NCBI GenBank assembly: GCA_002118135.1
Contig: BDIU01000268.1
Location: 59,948 to 123,947, forward strand
Source of the DNA: Trebouxia sp. TZW2008
Taxonomy: Eukaryota; Chlorophyta; Trebouxiophyceae; Trebouxiales; Trebouxiaceae
Direction: 5' to 3'
Length of the DNA: 64,000 bases
The translations under genes and the position numbers were made by a program. Below are positions 21,350 through 33,800 of this stretch, one piece after another; the first letter of the stretch is position 1, and each line of letters begins with the position of its first letter. The notes beneath the pieces are model-generated. The model had not been told where the DNA came from, made no database searches, and saw nothing but the letters and a program-made list of their open reading frames with translations.

Positions 21350-22930
21350 GACAGTCACATCACAGCCAGCTGACAGCAACATCAGGTGCAGCTGATGGTA
21401 CTTCATGCTCACACGTGGCCAGCTGGACACCTTTCAAAGTTGACGGAGATCACGCAGCGTTCACTCTTGCAGGGGTTTTCCCTCAAAGCCTGATTCAGGG
21501 ACTTTTCGTTGCATGCAATGCATCAATAATAAGAGCGGTCAGCTGACAGCAGTATCATGTGCAGCTGACATCAATCACACATGCAGTGTAAGTATTATGC
21601 TCACACACTTGACCAGTCAAGTGCCTGCTTCAACTTTGACAGCGATGGTGCGGTGTGCCGGCGGGTTTTCCTCAAAACTTGTTCCGGGGAGTGGTCGTTG
21701 CATGCAAGGCATCAGCTGCACAACTGGTCAGCTGACAGCATTAACCAAGCAGCTGACACCAGTGCCACATGCAGCTGACAGTACTCCAGTCACATACATG
21801 ACCAGCAAGACACATTTTCCACATTTGACAGAGATCATGCAGCGTTCAGTCTTGCAGAAGGGGTTTCTCAAAACCTGAGTCGGGGACTGTTCGTTGCATT
21901 TAAGGCTTGAGTTGCAAGAGTGGTCAGCTGACAACAGTAGCATGTGCAGCTGACAGTACTTCGCTCGCATATGTGAATCGTGTCTCAGGTTTGACAGGGA
22001 TCATGCAGCCTTCAGATGTTGTGGGGGGCTTTTTTCTCAAGACCTGATGCAAGGGCTGTATGTTGCATGCAAGACATGAACTGCAAGAAAGGGTCAGCTG
22101 ACAGCAGTATCAAATGCAGCTGCCAGCAGCCTGGTGTAGAGCCATCAGCAGTAACAAATGCAGCTGCAAGCAGTAAACTTTGCAGCTGGCAATGCTATCA
22201 GGTCCAGTTGACAGCAGTATCACATGCGGCTGACAGCACTTTCATGTGCAGCTGACAGCAAAATTGTGTGCAGCTGACATCACTATTGTGTGCAGCTGAC
22301 ATCAGTGTCAAGTGCAGCTAATGGTACCTCGGTTCGCACGTGATCAGCCAGACACCTCGTCTCTCTTTGGCAGAGATCATACAGCCTTCAGTTTTGCGGG
22401 GGGCTTTCCCCAAAGCCTGATTTGGGGACTGTTGTTGCATGCAAGGCCAGAGTTGCAACTGTGATCAGCTGCTAGCAGGATCATGTGTAGCTGACAGTAA
22501 TATCTTGTGCAGTTGCCAGCAGTATAATGTGCAGCTGACAGCCATACCACACGCAGCTGTTGGTAGTTGACAGGCAGCTGACAGCAGTTGCATGTGCAGC
22601 TGAAAAGAGCATCACATGCAGCTGACAGCAGTGTGATGTGCAGCTGATAACAGCACCAGCTGGCACAGTAGTATGTGCATCTGACAGCAGTGTCACATGA
22701 TCAGCCAGACACCTTATATACCATTGACAGAGATCATGCAGCGTTCAGTCATGCGGGGGGGGGGTTCTCTTCGAAGGCTGATTTGGGAGACTGTTCAGTG
22801 CATGCAAGGCAAGAGTTGCTATATATGGTCAGCTAATAGCAGTGTCATGTGCAGCTGACAGCGTCATCATGTGCAGCTGACAGCGTCATCATGTGCAGCT
22901 GACAGCTGTATCGTGTGCAGCTCACAGGAC
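21350..22930. repeat. Complex satellite: CAGCTGACAG short repeats within a longer unit
   Basis: Two levels are visible. The short word (GTGCAGCTGACAGCAGTATCAT and variants) is repeated dozens of times, densest at 22090-22320 and 22460-22700. A longer unit holds TTGACAGAGATCATGCAGCG, then TTGCRGGGGKTTTYCTCAAA, then GGGACTGTTCGTTGCATGCA. Its core is seen near 21440, 21640, 21830, 21995, 22370 and 22730, mostly 165-200 bp apart with some longer spans. There is no open frame and no splice-compatible exon. It resembles a local minisatellite or the remains of a repeat-rich element. Confidence 0.85.
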
Positions 22931-23409
22931 TTTACACGGACTCAACAAGGAGCTGTAGTCAAAACGGAGCTGGGGAAGATGCCACGCCATCCACGCCATA
23001 AAGCGCCAAGCTCAGACATTGCTCAATTGACAGTCATGCGTGCCACACTTTGCCTTGATGCACATTAAGACCTCTAGATGTGCAGCAAATTTATCTGCGT
23101 GAGCTGCAACAAAGTTGACACCTTTGGTACATTCAAATTTGCAACTGTTTGACCGCTTTTTGTTGTTTTTGCACCCTGGATGAACAGCAAGTTTTAGAAC
23201 GAACTGGTGCAATCCTCCTAAGTGCAGCAGGCTGGCAAAATTTCTGAGAAAGACAGTACTTTTACATGCTTTAGCCAGCCAACAAGGCTGATCGCATGTG
23301 CCATACGGTGGCAATGGCTATATGTTCATGAGGTTCAGGCGGTCTATGACATACTGAAACACCAGTATCATCAGGCCAGCGTCGTTAGGCTGACCACATG
23401 TGCTGAAGT
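22931..23409. other. Spacer between satellite and LINE relic
   Basis: About 480 bp. I see no gene, repeat or RNA here. Confidence 0.45.
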
Positions 23410-24370
23410 AATTGCCACTTCAGCATGAAGCCTCAAACTTAAGTGGCTTCAGGCAAGCTAGAACAAAGTCAAGGATAGCCCCAGTGTCTGGCTGCGCAAA
23501 AAAGGTGCGCATGTCTGTGATGTCAGCGGTAAAAAGCTGCGCATACTTGACTCCAAAAGGCTGCATAGCAGCACACTCCAAAACCACATGTAATTCATCA
23601 CCCAAGCTCTGCACACCACAAAGGGGCCAGTGTCTGTCTGCCCTAGACACACCATAACGCCGGCCCTCAGTAACAGGCAGAGCAGCAGCCCCTAACTAAA
23701 GGCCAAAAGTTTCTGCATACGACGTGCAGCTGTTGGAAAGTGACAACACCTAAACTTGGTGTCTCCAGGCCAACACAAGTTGGAGTATGTACACTGCACA
23801 ACCCCCAATGATGGAGCTGATCGAGGGTCAAGGAAGACAGGAGGTGGCAACTTGATTGACAGCTCCAAAGTGTAGACGACACTTTCAACATCAATAGTAG
23901 GTTACACACTGTAGCCGGAGGGCACAGAGAGAAAACGCCGCTTTGGTCCTGCCTGCCCTATTGACCCGTGGCCCGCCTGCTAGGCAATGAATGGCAACAG
24001 GCAACTTATGTGAAGCAAGCCTGAACTGCAAAAAACGCTGCATGCGCCTGGCAGAAACAGGTAACTGACAATAACGCCGCCGCTTGCTGTACGGCCTAGA
24101 CCAGTGATGATAAGTGCAACTCAAGACCCCAGCAGAAGGGGCAGACCTAGGACTGTACAAGTCAAAATCATGAACACCCTGCAAGCTGCCATGCAACAGC
24201 TGTATAATACTAGGAGCAACCAAAATCAAGACATCAGTGACACTAGGAGACACATGATAGCCGATGGAGCGCAGGCTGTGAAAAACAGATCCACAAAAGT
24301 TCCTAGCCCCCGGCGCAGCATCTGCCTGATTGTCCAACAGTATCGTATTGTGATTCAGCTTGAACATGCA
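23410..24370 (-). mobile_element. Two decayed LINE (non-LTR retrotransposon) 3' ORF remnants in tandem
   Basis: On the minus strand, 23420-23760 encodes AARRMQKLLAF, then a broken stretch, then RRYGVSRADRHWPLCGVQSL, ELHVVLECAAMQPF and KYAQLF, ending near KPLKFEAS. The CxxC...H...C pattern with LxHVxxxC matches the zinc-binding region after the reverse transcriptase of algal LINEs. A second copy, about 23930-24370, encodes SARRMQRFLQFRLASHKLPV, the same segment just before that motif. Stops and frame changes interrupt both. The reverse transcriptase core is not present. Confidence 0.6.
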
Positions 24371-24545
24371 CTTTCTTGTGCATTTGACCGGCCCCTCACT
24401 TGGAGCAAAATGTCTTTGCCAGGAACGACAGCAGGGCTACTGGCTTGCTGTCTTGTTGGCTCCTGGTTGTTGGCATTGCCTGCTCTCTGCCGCCGTAGCA
24501 GCTGACAACACCGAGTACCACCTCTTTGCGCCGTTGACGTCCAGC

Positions 24546-27500
24546 ATGCACCCTTCTGCAAGTGCCGACCCGGCTCTTGATGAGCTTCCGGGTAGTCACG
24601 GCGCAGATGGCACTCGAAGCCCGAACTCTAGTCCCTCAGAAATGGAGTCGTTGCTCCCTTTGGTTGCGCATGTTTCAGCCAGTAGTGCTGAAGATGACAG
24701 CAGTTTCACCGAGTCGTCAAGCAGGCAGCCTGAGTCAGACCCGTCCACAACTGCATCTGATCGTCAAGTATGGTGCAACCTTTGCCCCCTTCATCTTCTG
24801 CGTTTCCTTGTCTGGCTACAACTGTCTGCACTGCTGCAGCACCATACTTATATGCATGTCACTTCAGGATCGCATAGAAGACCAGGGCAGTCAGCAATTT
24901 CCACACAACAGGCATAGACGTTATAGAGGCTCAATCGTCCAAAGGCTGACTGGTATGGCTCTCCATGAGCCATTGCTTGCAGCTACAATTGGTGGGGTGC
25001 TGATGGGAGTGCTTTTTGGCAGTCTGATCAGATTAACCCGGCCATCAAGCAAGGCAGTTGACTTGATAGGCAAGTACTGCCCTGCTCCGCCAATGCACCT
25101 CTCTGTACACCTCTTCATGCGCTCAGAGTTCTAGCAGCAAGCTCACCATCAGCGCAATTGTAAGAGTCAGGACACGTAACAAGCACACATGTCCAATACC
25201 TTGTCCTCAGCGCATTGGTTCAAGTGCTTCATTGTAATGCAGGCTTTCCAGGAGAAATCATGTTGCGTTCATTGAAAATGTTGGTGCTGCCCTTGGTTGC
25301 TGGCTCAATGATCGCAGGTGAACGCACCAGTTTGCTGACTCATGATGATTCTAGCTCCTAATATGTGCATGCATCCCCGCCCTAGTATGGCTGGCAAGTG
25401 CAGCTGGAAATTGTCTCACTGGCTTGCATGGTGGCTCCCATTGACATGGCTGGTTGACACTGAAGACTCTTCATTTTAGCTATGCATGGTCTCTGTCGCC
25501 CCCCCTGTTGGGTCTCTGAATGGATGTTTCATGTGAATAGCGAATGATAAATAAAACGTTGGATGTCGATCGTCGGCAGTACTTGAAGCTTCCAACAGGA
25601 TCAACATGCTCAGGCTGTCACATCAATTTACTAAGGTCATCCATTTGTAATTGTAGTAATTCACTGTTAGAAATGCCAGCCGCCCATGTTCATGTCAGCG
25701 AGGCTTCACATGCACATCCTTACTTGAAGCAATGTGGTTGCGCCTGAACGTTAAAAGCGGTCATTTACTGGTCAAAGTGATCATCATCGCATCCATGTGC
25801 TTTGGTGAATGAGCATTCATTTGTTAAATGGATGAGGATTTCTTTCCCCCCCTTGGTCACTACCTTTGAACGCTGTTCTCCACTGCAACAGGTGTTTGCG
25901 CTTTGAGGGGGTCTGCAAGTAGCATGGCTAAGGTAGCCAAGTGGACGCTGACATACTACACAGCCACCACTGCGGCAGCTGTGGTCTTGGGGATTGCACT
26001 GGTGAGCCTACTGCAGCCTGGCCGGGGCTCACCTTTGAGTGGGAGCCAGGTCTCAGGCTGTGGCCCAGATCAGGTCTGGTCAGTTGGCATAATATGCACT
26101 CAGACATGCCACATCATTAGCAATTGGCCTTTCATTTCAATCACATGCCTTATGCAGGCTGCTGAAGATCAATAGAAGTGCATGCGCAGGACTTACCATG
26201 CTTTGCAGCATTTGTTCTGTAGCCCGCAGTGGCTCTAGCATTATGCAAATGGACTGTGATCCCTTGTAATATCAAGCTGCCCAAGTGTTTGAAGACTAGC
26301 TGACCTCACACTTCAAATGCAGCATCATACCGCAATGCATGACATCGTGGGCTGCGTCACAATTGTACAATCCATTTGTTTAACTCCTGACATCATTGTA
26401 TGACCGTCTTGTTGGGTTCTAGTCAGAGTCCATTCATGGGTTTCTTGACTGATTTGATGTAGGCACCAGGACCAGCAGCCGCAGATACCCAAAGCAGTCC
26501 CCAGCAGACCTCACTCGAAGCCCTGCTCAACGCTGCCTGCAACATATTTCCAGACAAATTGCCTGCTGCTTGAGGCCTGACATCATGTGCAACAACAGAA
26601 ATGCTCAGTTCACGCTTTTGATGCAGGCTCCAGGACCAACAGCGGCAGACATTCCGAGCACTCCCCAGCAGACCCCATTTGAAGCCCTACTCAACGTTGC
26701 CCGCAACATGTTTCCTGACAATGTGGCTGCTGCTGCTGTGGACATGAACATTTTGGGGGTCATCACATTCTCCCTGTTTTTTGGGCTGTGCCTCAGCACC
26801 ATTGGGGACGTTGCAGAGCCCCTGATCAAGATTGTTGATGTGAGTATGTTGAACACTCAGCTTCTGCAACTTGCATCACCTCTGATCTACACTGTCATTC
26901 TGGAATAATTCCATTGGTTCATTTGGTATAGACGTGGGCTAGGCAGGCTCAGCAGGCCCAACTAAGTCCTTACAGAAGCAATCAACTGTCTCCAACCAAT
27001 CTGATCATGTGCTAACCTAAACCAATTATACTGGACATGAAGGGCGGAGAGGTACACAGTTGACTGCCAAGTATTCCTGGGTTTACCCTTGGCCTGAGTG
27101 CTTGATAAGTGCCCAAACATACACTGATAAGGCAGTCTGGCCTGTGACATACGTGCTGTGTGACCAAGCCATCCAAGGCTCCTATGGGCAATGACCTGAT
27201 CAAGGCTAGGCAGCTTGCATTGTGGGATCGCTAAGCACACAGCTGCTGCAATGATTATGTTGATGAAGGATAGCTGATAGCATTGCTTCTGAGGCAGCAG
27301 TGGCACTAGGAGGGTCTGCTGGTATGTCTTCTGGGCTGTCGTCACTGGCGTTTTATTGATCGTGATGTTGACTGTGAGAATGAGTGTACCTGTGGCATGT
27401 ATTAATTGTATCACCAACCAGAAGAAGCAGTCTGCATTTTGCACTATCGACGCCACGCAAAGTCTCCGTGCTTAATGAGTCATGGGCCAGCTTCTCTGCT

Positions 27501-29855
27501 GAATTCAAGACCACGGCACTTGTCTTGGTTGTAACAAGGTGCAGCAGAACACGGCTGCTAGTCATGCAATGACTGCCATAAATTCACAACATTCTGTCTG
27601 TGAATTAAGAGTGCTTTTGCACTTTGCAGGTTTTCAATCTTGTCATCAGCAAAATGGTGACAGTTGTCTTGTGGACCTCCCCAGTCGGCATCGCCTCACT
27701 CATAGCAGCCAGCATCTGTAGAGCTTGCAACCTAGCCAGTACCCTAGCTGCATTGGGGCTATGGGTGGCCACAGTCCTGCTAGGGTTGTTGCTACAAGGA
27801 GGGCTGATCCTGCCAGCAGCCCTATGGGTCTGTACTAGGGCAAGCCCTTGGGCCACCATCAAGGGTTTCTCACAAGCTATAGTGCTAGGATTTGGAACCA
27901 GTTCTAGCTCAGCTGCTTTGCCAGTAAGTCATTAGACTGTCATCTGCTGTGATGATTTTTTGCAAATTCAAGCCCCTGTCACATCTTGTTCACCAGCACA
28001 CTATGGCAGTATGCATTTTGCTTTGTGAAGCAACATTTGCATGCTGTTGGGCTCAGCAAAATCTGTAGTGTCCTGTGGCATCTTTGCAGTGGCTGCCTGA
28101 GCTTCAGTTCATTTCTGCTTGGCTGGGGTCTGCTTTTGCCTGGTTCAAATTGCATGCAAGCACATCTGGGATAGAACTCCTGATGAGCTTCCCAGTAGCC
28201 ATGCAAATGCCCATCCAAATGTCCGAAAGAGCTCGGAAAGAACTCCAAGGGGTTGTGCTGCAGTCAATGGATGCATGGTTATACTGCATGCATCATGTGC
28301 TGCACTGATGACTTCATTTGAAGGATGATTATGTTGATAAGCTATAATTTGATGATTGCAGGTGAGCATGCAATGCGCTGAGCAGCTGGGGTGCAAGGAC
28401 AGCATCATTAAGTTTGTGCTGCCGCTGGGATCAACAGTGAACATGAATGGCACAGCCTTGTATGAGGCTACCACTGTCATCTTCATTGCACAGGTATGCA
28501 TGCATGCAGGCTTGCTCAAAACCTGCTTTGCGATACCTGATGCACACACCAACCTCGGTGAAATATGACTTCAGGTGGCGAGCTCTGTTGTCTGATGAAC
28601 ACAATAACATGTCTCAGCTGTTACTTGTTTCATCTGGTCGATCAGAAACGCTGCAGATGTGCATAGCAGTCCTTGCTTTGATATAGCTATGCAGTGCCTC
28701 ACTTCAGGTGTGCATGCATGCAAGCAATTGCTGCTTGCATGAATGTAGATTGTCTAGCATGTGTGAAGCAACAGTCAGGTAGGCGTAAAGCAAGCTGACA
28801 AGGCGTGGGTGCTTACAGGCGCATAATGTCAAACTCGGGTTGGCAGAGATGACAGTGGTGGCGTGTACAGCTACATTAGCAGCTGTTGGAGCAGCTGCCA
28901 TACCTTCAGCTGGACTTGTCACAATGCTCATGGTCATGCAAGCGGTCTCGCTTGATCAGTTTGCGTCTGACCTGGCAGTCATTTTGGCCATTGATTGGCT
29001 TTTGGATCGTTGTCGAACAGCTGTGAACGTGTTGGGAGATGCTTTTGGTGTTGTGCTTGTGAACAGTTTATGCAATGACAGTGTTGACAGCAAACAAGAA
29101 CCACAGAACACTGCTTCTGATCGTCAAGTACAGCTTGAAATGTGCTGAGACTGCAGCGTCTGGCGAAAGTCTAACAAGGCATACTACATATGCACAATTG
29201 GCAGCTGTTGCATGCAATTCAGGGTCTCGCACTTTCGAGCTTCATAGTGAAGAAGAACGGGGTGACTTGCGGAGCACTTCATGCCAGTAGTCAATTCAGG
29301 TGCGCCACGACTTTGCCATTGGCTTTCCTGTTGAGACAATCCTACGTTACACCTGACATTCGCACACCTGACATTCGAGCGATCTGCAATATTGACAGTC
29401 TGAAGTCGCTGAGACGACTTGTGGGATTTCGCCAGATGTCGTCAGCAAACAAAGATCAAGCATCACTGACTGGCGGACACGTCCAATATGTCAAGGGCGT
29501 GGCTGAGGTACAAGCCAACTCAGTATTTCTTTCGCATTCCAATATGCATGCAATGCGCGAGCATGCCTCATCGCTGAGCCTAGAGACATCAACCCAGCAT
29601 GTTGCATAGGAGGCCATAGGCAGCGTGACTGGGTCAAAAGACTGGCAGCAGTCTGGTCAAAAGGACAAGCAGGGAGCAGTAGAAGAGATGCGAGCAGCAT
29701 CACAAGATCGTAAGGAGTCTCAGGAGCAGCGGGCTGCCTCAGGTGGTTCCTGGGTAGCAAAAGAAGGCGCAGTTGAAGCAGCTGCTGGCAAGCTGACTGG
29801 CTGTGAAGGCATGAAGCAAGAAGGCGAAACAAAGCAGCATGGTGGCAGCCGTTGA
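24546..29855 (+). CDS. SLC1-type (glutamate/dicarboxylate:cation symporter family) transporter, 9 exons, about 616 aa
   Basis: Exons 24546-24767, 24868-25069, 25243-25317, 25892-26049, 26627-26839, 27630-27923, 28362-28493 and 28819-29127 join in phase; a last exon, 29610-29855 (Gln/Lys/Ala-rich tail), is less certain. The family imports acidic or neutral amino acids or dicarboxylates with Na+ or H+. The core is complete: TM1 (LLAATIGGVLMGVLFG), TM2 (FPGEIMLRSLKMLVLPLVAG), TM3 (YYTATTAAAVVLGIALV), scaffold helices (DMNILGVITFSLFFGLCL), hairpin HP1 with the Ser-rich turn FGTSSSSAALP, TM7 GSTVNMNGTALYEA, HP2 AVGAAAIPSAGLVTM and TM8 DWLLDRCRTAVNVLGDAFG. TM7 reads NMNGT where nearly all members have NMDGT. 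Residues 1-74 are an acidic, Ser-rich cytosolic tail; an in-frame ATG at 24366 would add a hydrophobic stretch. The second intron has a GC donor (ATAG|GCAAGT). A LINE fragment lies in a later intron. Confidence 0.88.
26462..26575 (+). repeat. Head copy of transporter exon 5
   Basis: A duplicate of the acceptor and first about 105 nt of the exon at 26627 (coding APGPxAAD...PQQT...EALLN) sits 165 bp upstream. It keeps an AG acceptor but reaches a TGA just after the segment corresponding to MFPDN, so it cannot replace the real exon. Confidence 0.9.
26937..27450 (-). mobile_element. LINE 3' fragment inside the transporter intron
   Basis: The minus strand encodes the end of a LINE ORF: HRSLGWLGHTARM, ARLPYQCMFG, AKGKPRNTW and WFRLAHDQIGWRQLI. 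This is the widespread motif (RRLxWLGHVxRM ... RGRPxxxW ... AxDRxxWRxLV) found near the end of RTE/CR1-like elements. It is followed by a tail with AGTTGGGCCTGCTGAGCCTG, which recurs at three other places in the window. The 5' part is missing. Insertion is antisense to the host gene. Confidence 0.75.
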
Positions 29856-30806
29856 TATCAAACATTTGCACACAGCTTACTTCCTGTAAGCAGTTTGGCA
29901 GCAGCAGCTTGTTTCAGCAGTGTCTACATGGGGCACTAAAACTTGCAGCAAGAGCTTTCAGCTGATCAGCACCGTACTGCCATTTCTGAGGCGCAGACCT
30001 GTTCTGTCAGCCAGGTCTGTGGCAGCTGTCTTGTCAAATGAACACACTCGAACAAGACCAGACGTGCGCACTTTTACCAGCACTTCTTGTTCATTCTTTG
30101 TCAAATGAATTTGACGGTCTAGCTACTGTGCAGCAAACACTAGAATTACGATTCTGCATGATTTTAACAGCTTTTCACAATGATGCTTGCGACATGTGTT
30201 GCTTGAAGATCTCGTGCACAGCTTGAGCTGTAAGCTTATCTCAAGATGGTATCTGCTTGCATTGCCTGTTGCTAGACATGTTGTCGATTTTTGAGACAAA
30301 TCAGGCTGTGGTCTGACCAAGTTGTAACCCCTTGTGTCTGACTAGCTGACCTTATGGCACATCAGAGGACAACACTTTTCTGCACAAGCTGCACTGTCAT
30401 GCCTTTCGACCCTGTTGCTGTCATCAAAAGGCTCTTGCTGAATGAGTCTGCAAAGCTGTCAGCTGATCGACTGGCTGCATTGCTGCTATTCACATCAGGA
30501 GTTGCCGCAACTTCACAAGTCGAAAAGGAGAAGATGTCAAGTGGACGATATGTTGCAGACTTGCCTGCAATTCAAATGTCATCCAGGTCAGTTACACACA
30601 TATGCTAAACCTACCAAACTCGAAATTGTTTGGTCAGCTTACACAGCATGCAATACGTGCAATACATGTGGATACCATGCACTTTTGCAAAACTGGCAAC
30701 TGATGCATTGGTTTGACAGTTGTGCATGTGCTCCCAAGCAGCATGCCAGTAAGAGAAGGCATGACTGTAAAGTGCAGCACAAAAGCTTTTCTCAAATCAG
30801 ATTCAC
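29856..30806. other. Intergenic or unresolved 3' ends of transporter and LRR genes
   Basis: About 950 bp between the transporter stop and the last LRR-gene exon I can place on the opposite strand. The LRR gene's terminal exon may lie here but was not found. A plus-strand open frame at 30354-30608 has no recognisable family. Confidence 0.4.
29885..29889 (+). terminator. Candidate TGTAA poly(A) signal, transporter
   Basis: TGTAA lies 30 bp after the proposed transporter stop on the same strand. It also gives mild support to the proposed terminal exon. Confidence 0.35.
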
Positions 30807-33800
30807 CTGAGGCTTCATGCTTGCTCTTGCCTGGCGAGCTTGCTTCTTCTGGCTTGCTGAGTCGCTTGATGAAGCTCTGCAAAGCAGCAACAGGTCTAGC
30901 TTGTTATCATGCTTGCTGCTTCAGCAGTCACAGATTGTGCTTCTGCCTGTAACATGAATTCATGCATCTTGACTGCATGCACAGCAGTGTGGCGTATTTC
31001 TGTATGGATCACTGACGACCGATCAGTACTCTGCTCAACACTGACGGGCCGGCACATAAAGGCAGCTCTGCAATGCACTTTATCATATACGACCTAGCAC
31101 TCAGACTTGACATTGCACATTGACAGGTCAATTGTAATCTGCAAATTGTTGCCACTGCACATATACAGGCATAATTCATTCACCTGCTTTTGCATGTTCA
31201 CGCAAAACAGTGTTGTGGACTATCAAGAATCAAAGTGGGATGCCTCTGCAGCAGTTGCAACATTTCCAATTGCAAAACAGGCGTCAGTGAAACAAGTAAG
31301 GAGAAACAAGAGTGTATACCAATCTGATAGATCGTTTGCAATCAAACTTGGATAGTTGTATAATGTCAATCTGTATAATGCCACTTTGCTGTTTGTCAAA
31401 ATCTCAGACAGATGGTCACTCTTGCTATTCATAGAACCCGTTTACCTGTGGCGCTGGCAGGGGTTGGCCTGGGGTCATGGCTGGTTGACCATAGGGGTCC
31501 CCAGAATACAGCTGGGCTTCAGCCTGAGCCCCCTCGGCAGCCCTCTTGGCCTTCACTCTAGTCACCGTCTGACCCAAGTCTTGTTCCAACCCTGAACGCT
31601 CTGATGTCTGAAAAGACACAAAATGTCTCAGCTATCAGGCTAATCTTGTTTGAGCCCTGAGCCCCCTCTTTGGCCTTTTTGGCCTTCACTCTAGTCATTG
31701 TCTGGCCCAGGTCTTGCTCCAACCCTGAACGCTCTGATGTCTGCACAGGCAGGTAAATGTTTGTGCACTGTTCACACATCAGATGCTATGTGACTGCATG
31801 AGAGATGAGGCAAGGTCTTTGAACTCTAGCTATGCTCATGAATTGACTACACGTATGATGCTGTGAAATTGCATGGAGGTTCATGCTCTTGCATTGGCAT
31901 TCCAAGAGAGCTTGACTGTGTTCATGCAAGGTCGCCTCATTTTCAGCGTGTTCATGGACACACACAACATGCTGCATGTTTGTTTGAAAGGTAATGCAAG
32001 CACCTTGAAATTGGAGGCAGGGTTGTAAATTGCAGGACTGACTTTTGAGATGCTGCATGCTGCATGAATAGACTACATATGCTGCAGATTTTCTTGGAAG
32101 ATAATTTAGTCACCTTGACATTCCAGGCAGGGTCATAGGCAGGCGCCCTCTTCCCAAAAGCAACTGACAGCTGGCTGGTTCTGCCGCCAATGGTGGCAGA
32201 TGCCAGCTTCCTCTCACCTGCAGTCACCTGTAGGCAGCAGAATGCTAAACTGTAAGTCAACTGTGAAATGGCAGCAGAGTGTAAGTCACTACAAATCCGA
32301 CAAAGAATTGGCTAGTTCTGCCGCCAAAGGTGGCAGATGCCATCTTTCTCTCTTCTGCAGTCACCTGTGACGCAAGCAAAAGATTGAACCTGTGCGATCA
32401 CATCAACAGATTCGGGTCTTGCCAGGTGGCTCAAGAGGAGAGGTGCAGGCTTGCGAATCCAGATGACAAGTTGCATTTGGCCACAGACAGCTGGCTATTT
32501 CCGCTTCTCTGAAGTCACTTGTGAAACGGCAGTAGATCAGTAACTCACCATACTTACATTCAATATCATATATGCAATACATGCTGCACAATATTCAATG
32601 CGCAATCTGTGATGAGCAATATGCAAGTTGCAAGGGATTTATCACTAACATGCAGTGCAATCTGTGAAACTCACAAGACAATAGTATCAATATTCATTGC
32701 ACAATATACAGGTGTTTCAGGGTAGTAATCAGTGAGAAGCTTGGTTTGTTGCAAACGCTGAACTGAAATTTCAGTGTTCAAGCTAGGAGACTCTGTTCTT
32801 CAGACTTAGCTGAAAGGGAAGGGTGCAGCTTGCGAAAAAATTCATGGGCAAATAAAGCCATTTGTTCCAGTAGACTGATCATAGAACTGATTACCTGATG
32901 CAAGTCTAGGATCTGCAGAGAAGGAATGGCATGTATGAGCACCAGGCGGTAATCTGGCTCCTCACAACATGGATTGCCCTGCACAGTCACCGGGATTGCA
33001 TTATGTCATTTTCACAAAAAAAAGAGAGCTGTCTATGTGCTCCTGTTTGGCTGTGTACAGAGCGCCTTTGCAACTTAGTCAAGCTGTGAGAGCTCTGAAA
33101 CCAGGGCAGCATTTGTTGCTGCAAGTCATTGTGCAGCCATCATTGATCTATACTCGTGTTTGAGTTTGTGTCATTGCAACCAGGACATTATATCAATGCC
33201 ATGTGGCATTCTGCATTACTGACATGACACTAATGAACACAAGTTCACCCAGCAAGTTTACCTGCTGTACACTTCTAGCAAAAGAGTTGACTATCTTTAC
33301 AAGCGTGCACCACAACAGCCAGGACTGACAGCGTTGCATATCAATGCATATGTCTTTCCAGCATTGTTCCAGGATATCACTCATTGATTGCTGAGCCATG
33401 TGCGCCTTTCTTTGCCAATTTTGGTACACTGATGCTACATTAGGGTGTTGAGTATAGGATTTTGGTGCACAATACACACAATGTAATGCATGATCACACC
33501 TTGAGATTGAGAAATGTCAGGAAATGAAACCTGGACAGGGTTGATGCCAGCTTGGGCAGATTCCGCAACTGGTTGTTGCTGACGTCCAGAGTCTCAAGAA
33601 ACTTGAAGCGGGTCAGGCTGCCTTTCAGGCTGCAGATCCTGTTGTTCTGCAACAGCAATCTTTTCATGCAAGAAGACATGGTATTCACAGCGTAACTCGC
33701 TGTCACAAACAGATCCTGTAATTCTGCAGCATTAGACCTCTGCAGCAAATATGTCTTTCTGTGCAAGTGTCATAGTGTGCAGTGTGTCAGCAGGCCTGGA

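Noticed and set aside
23891..24367. 158-codon minus-strand open frame as a host gene
   Set aside because: Part of it aligns with the neighbouring LINE relic (ARRMQ...F...LPV), so it is treated as a decayed second LINE copy.
29190..29609. Open frame after the transporter exon at 28819-29127, as the next exon
   Set aside because: It has no membrane or conserved features and contains a short internal repeat (CCTGACATTCG). The tail exon at 29610 gives a better junction. It remains possible in an alternative transcript.
30354..30608. Plus-strand open frame of 84 codons
   Set aside because: No family match, no splice context, and it lies opposite the unresolved end of the LRR gene.
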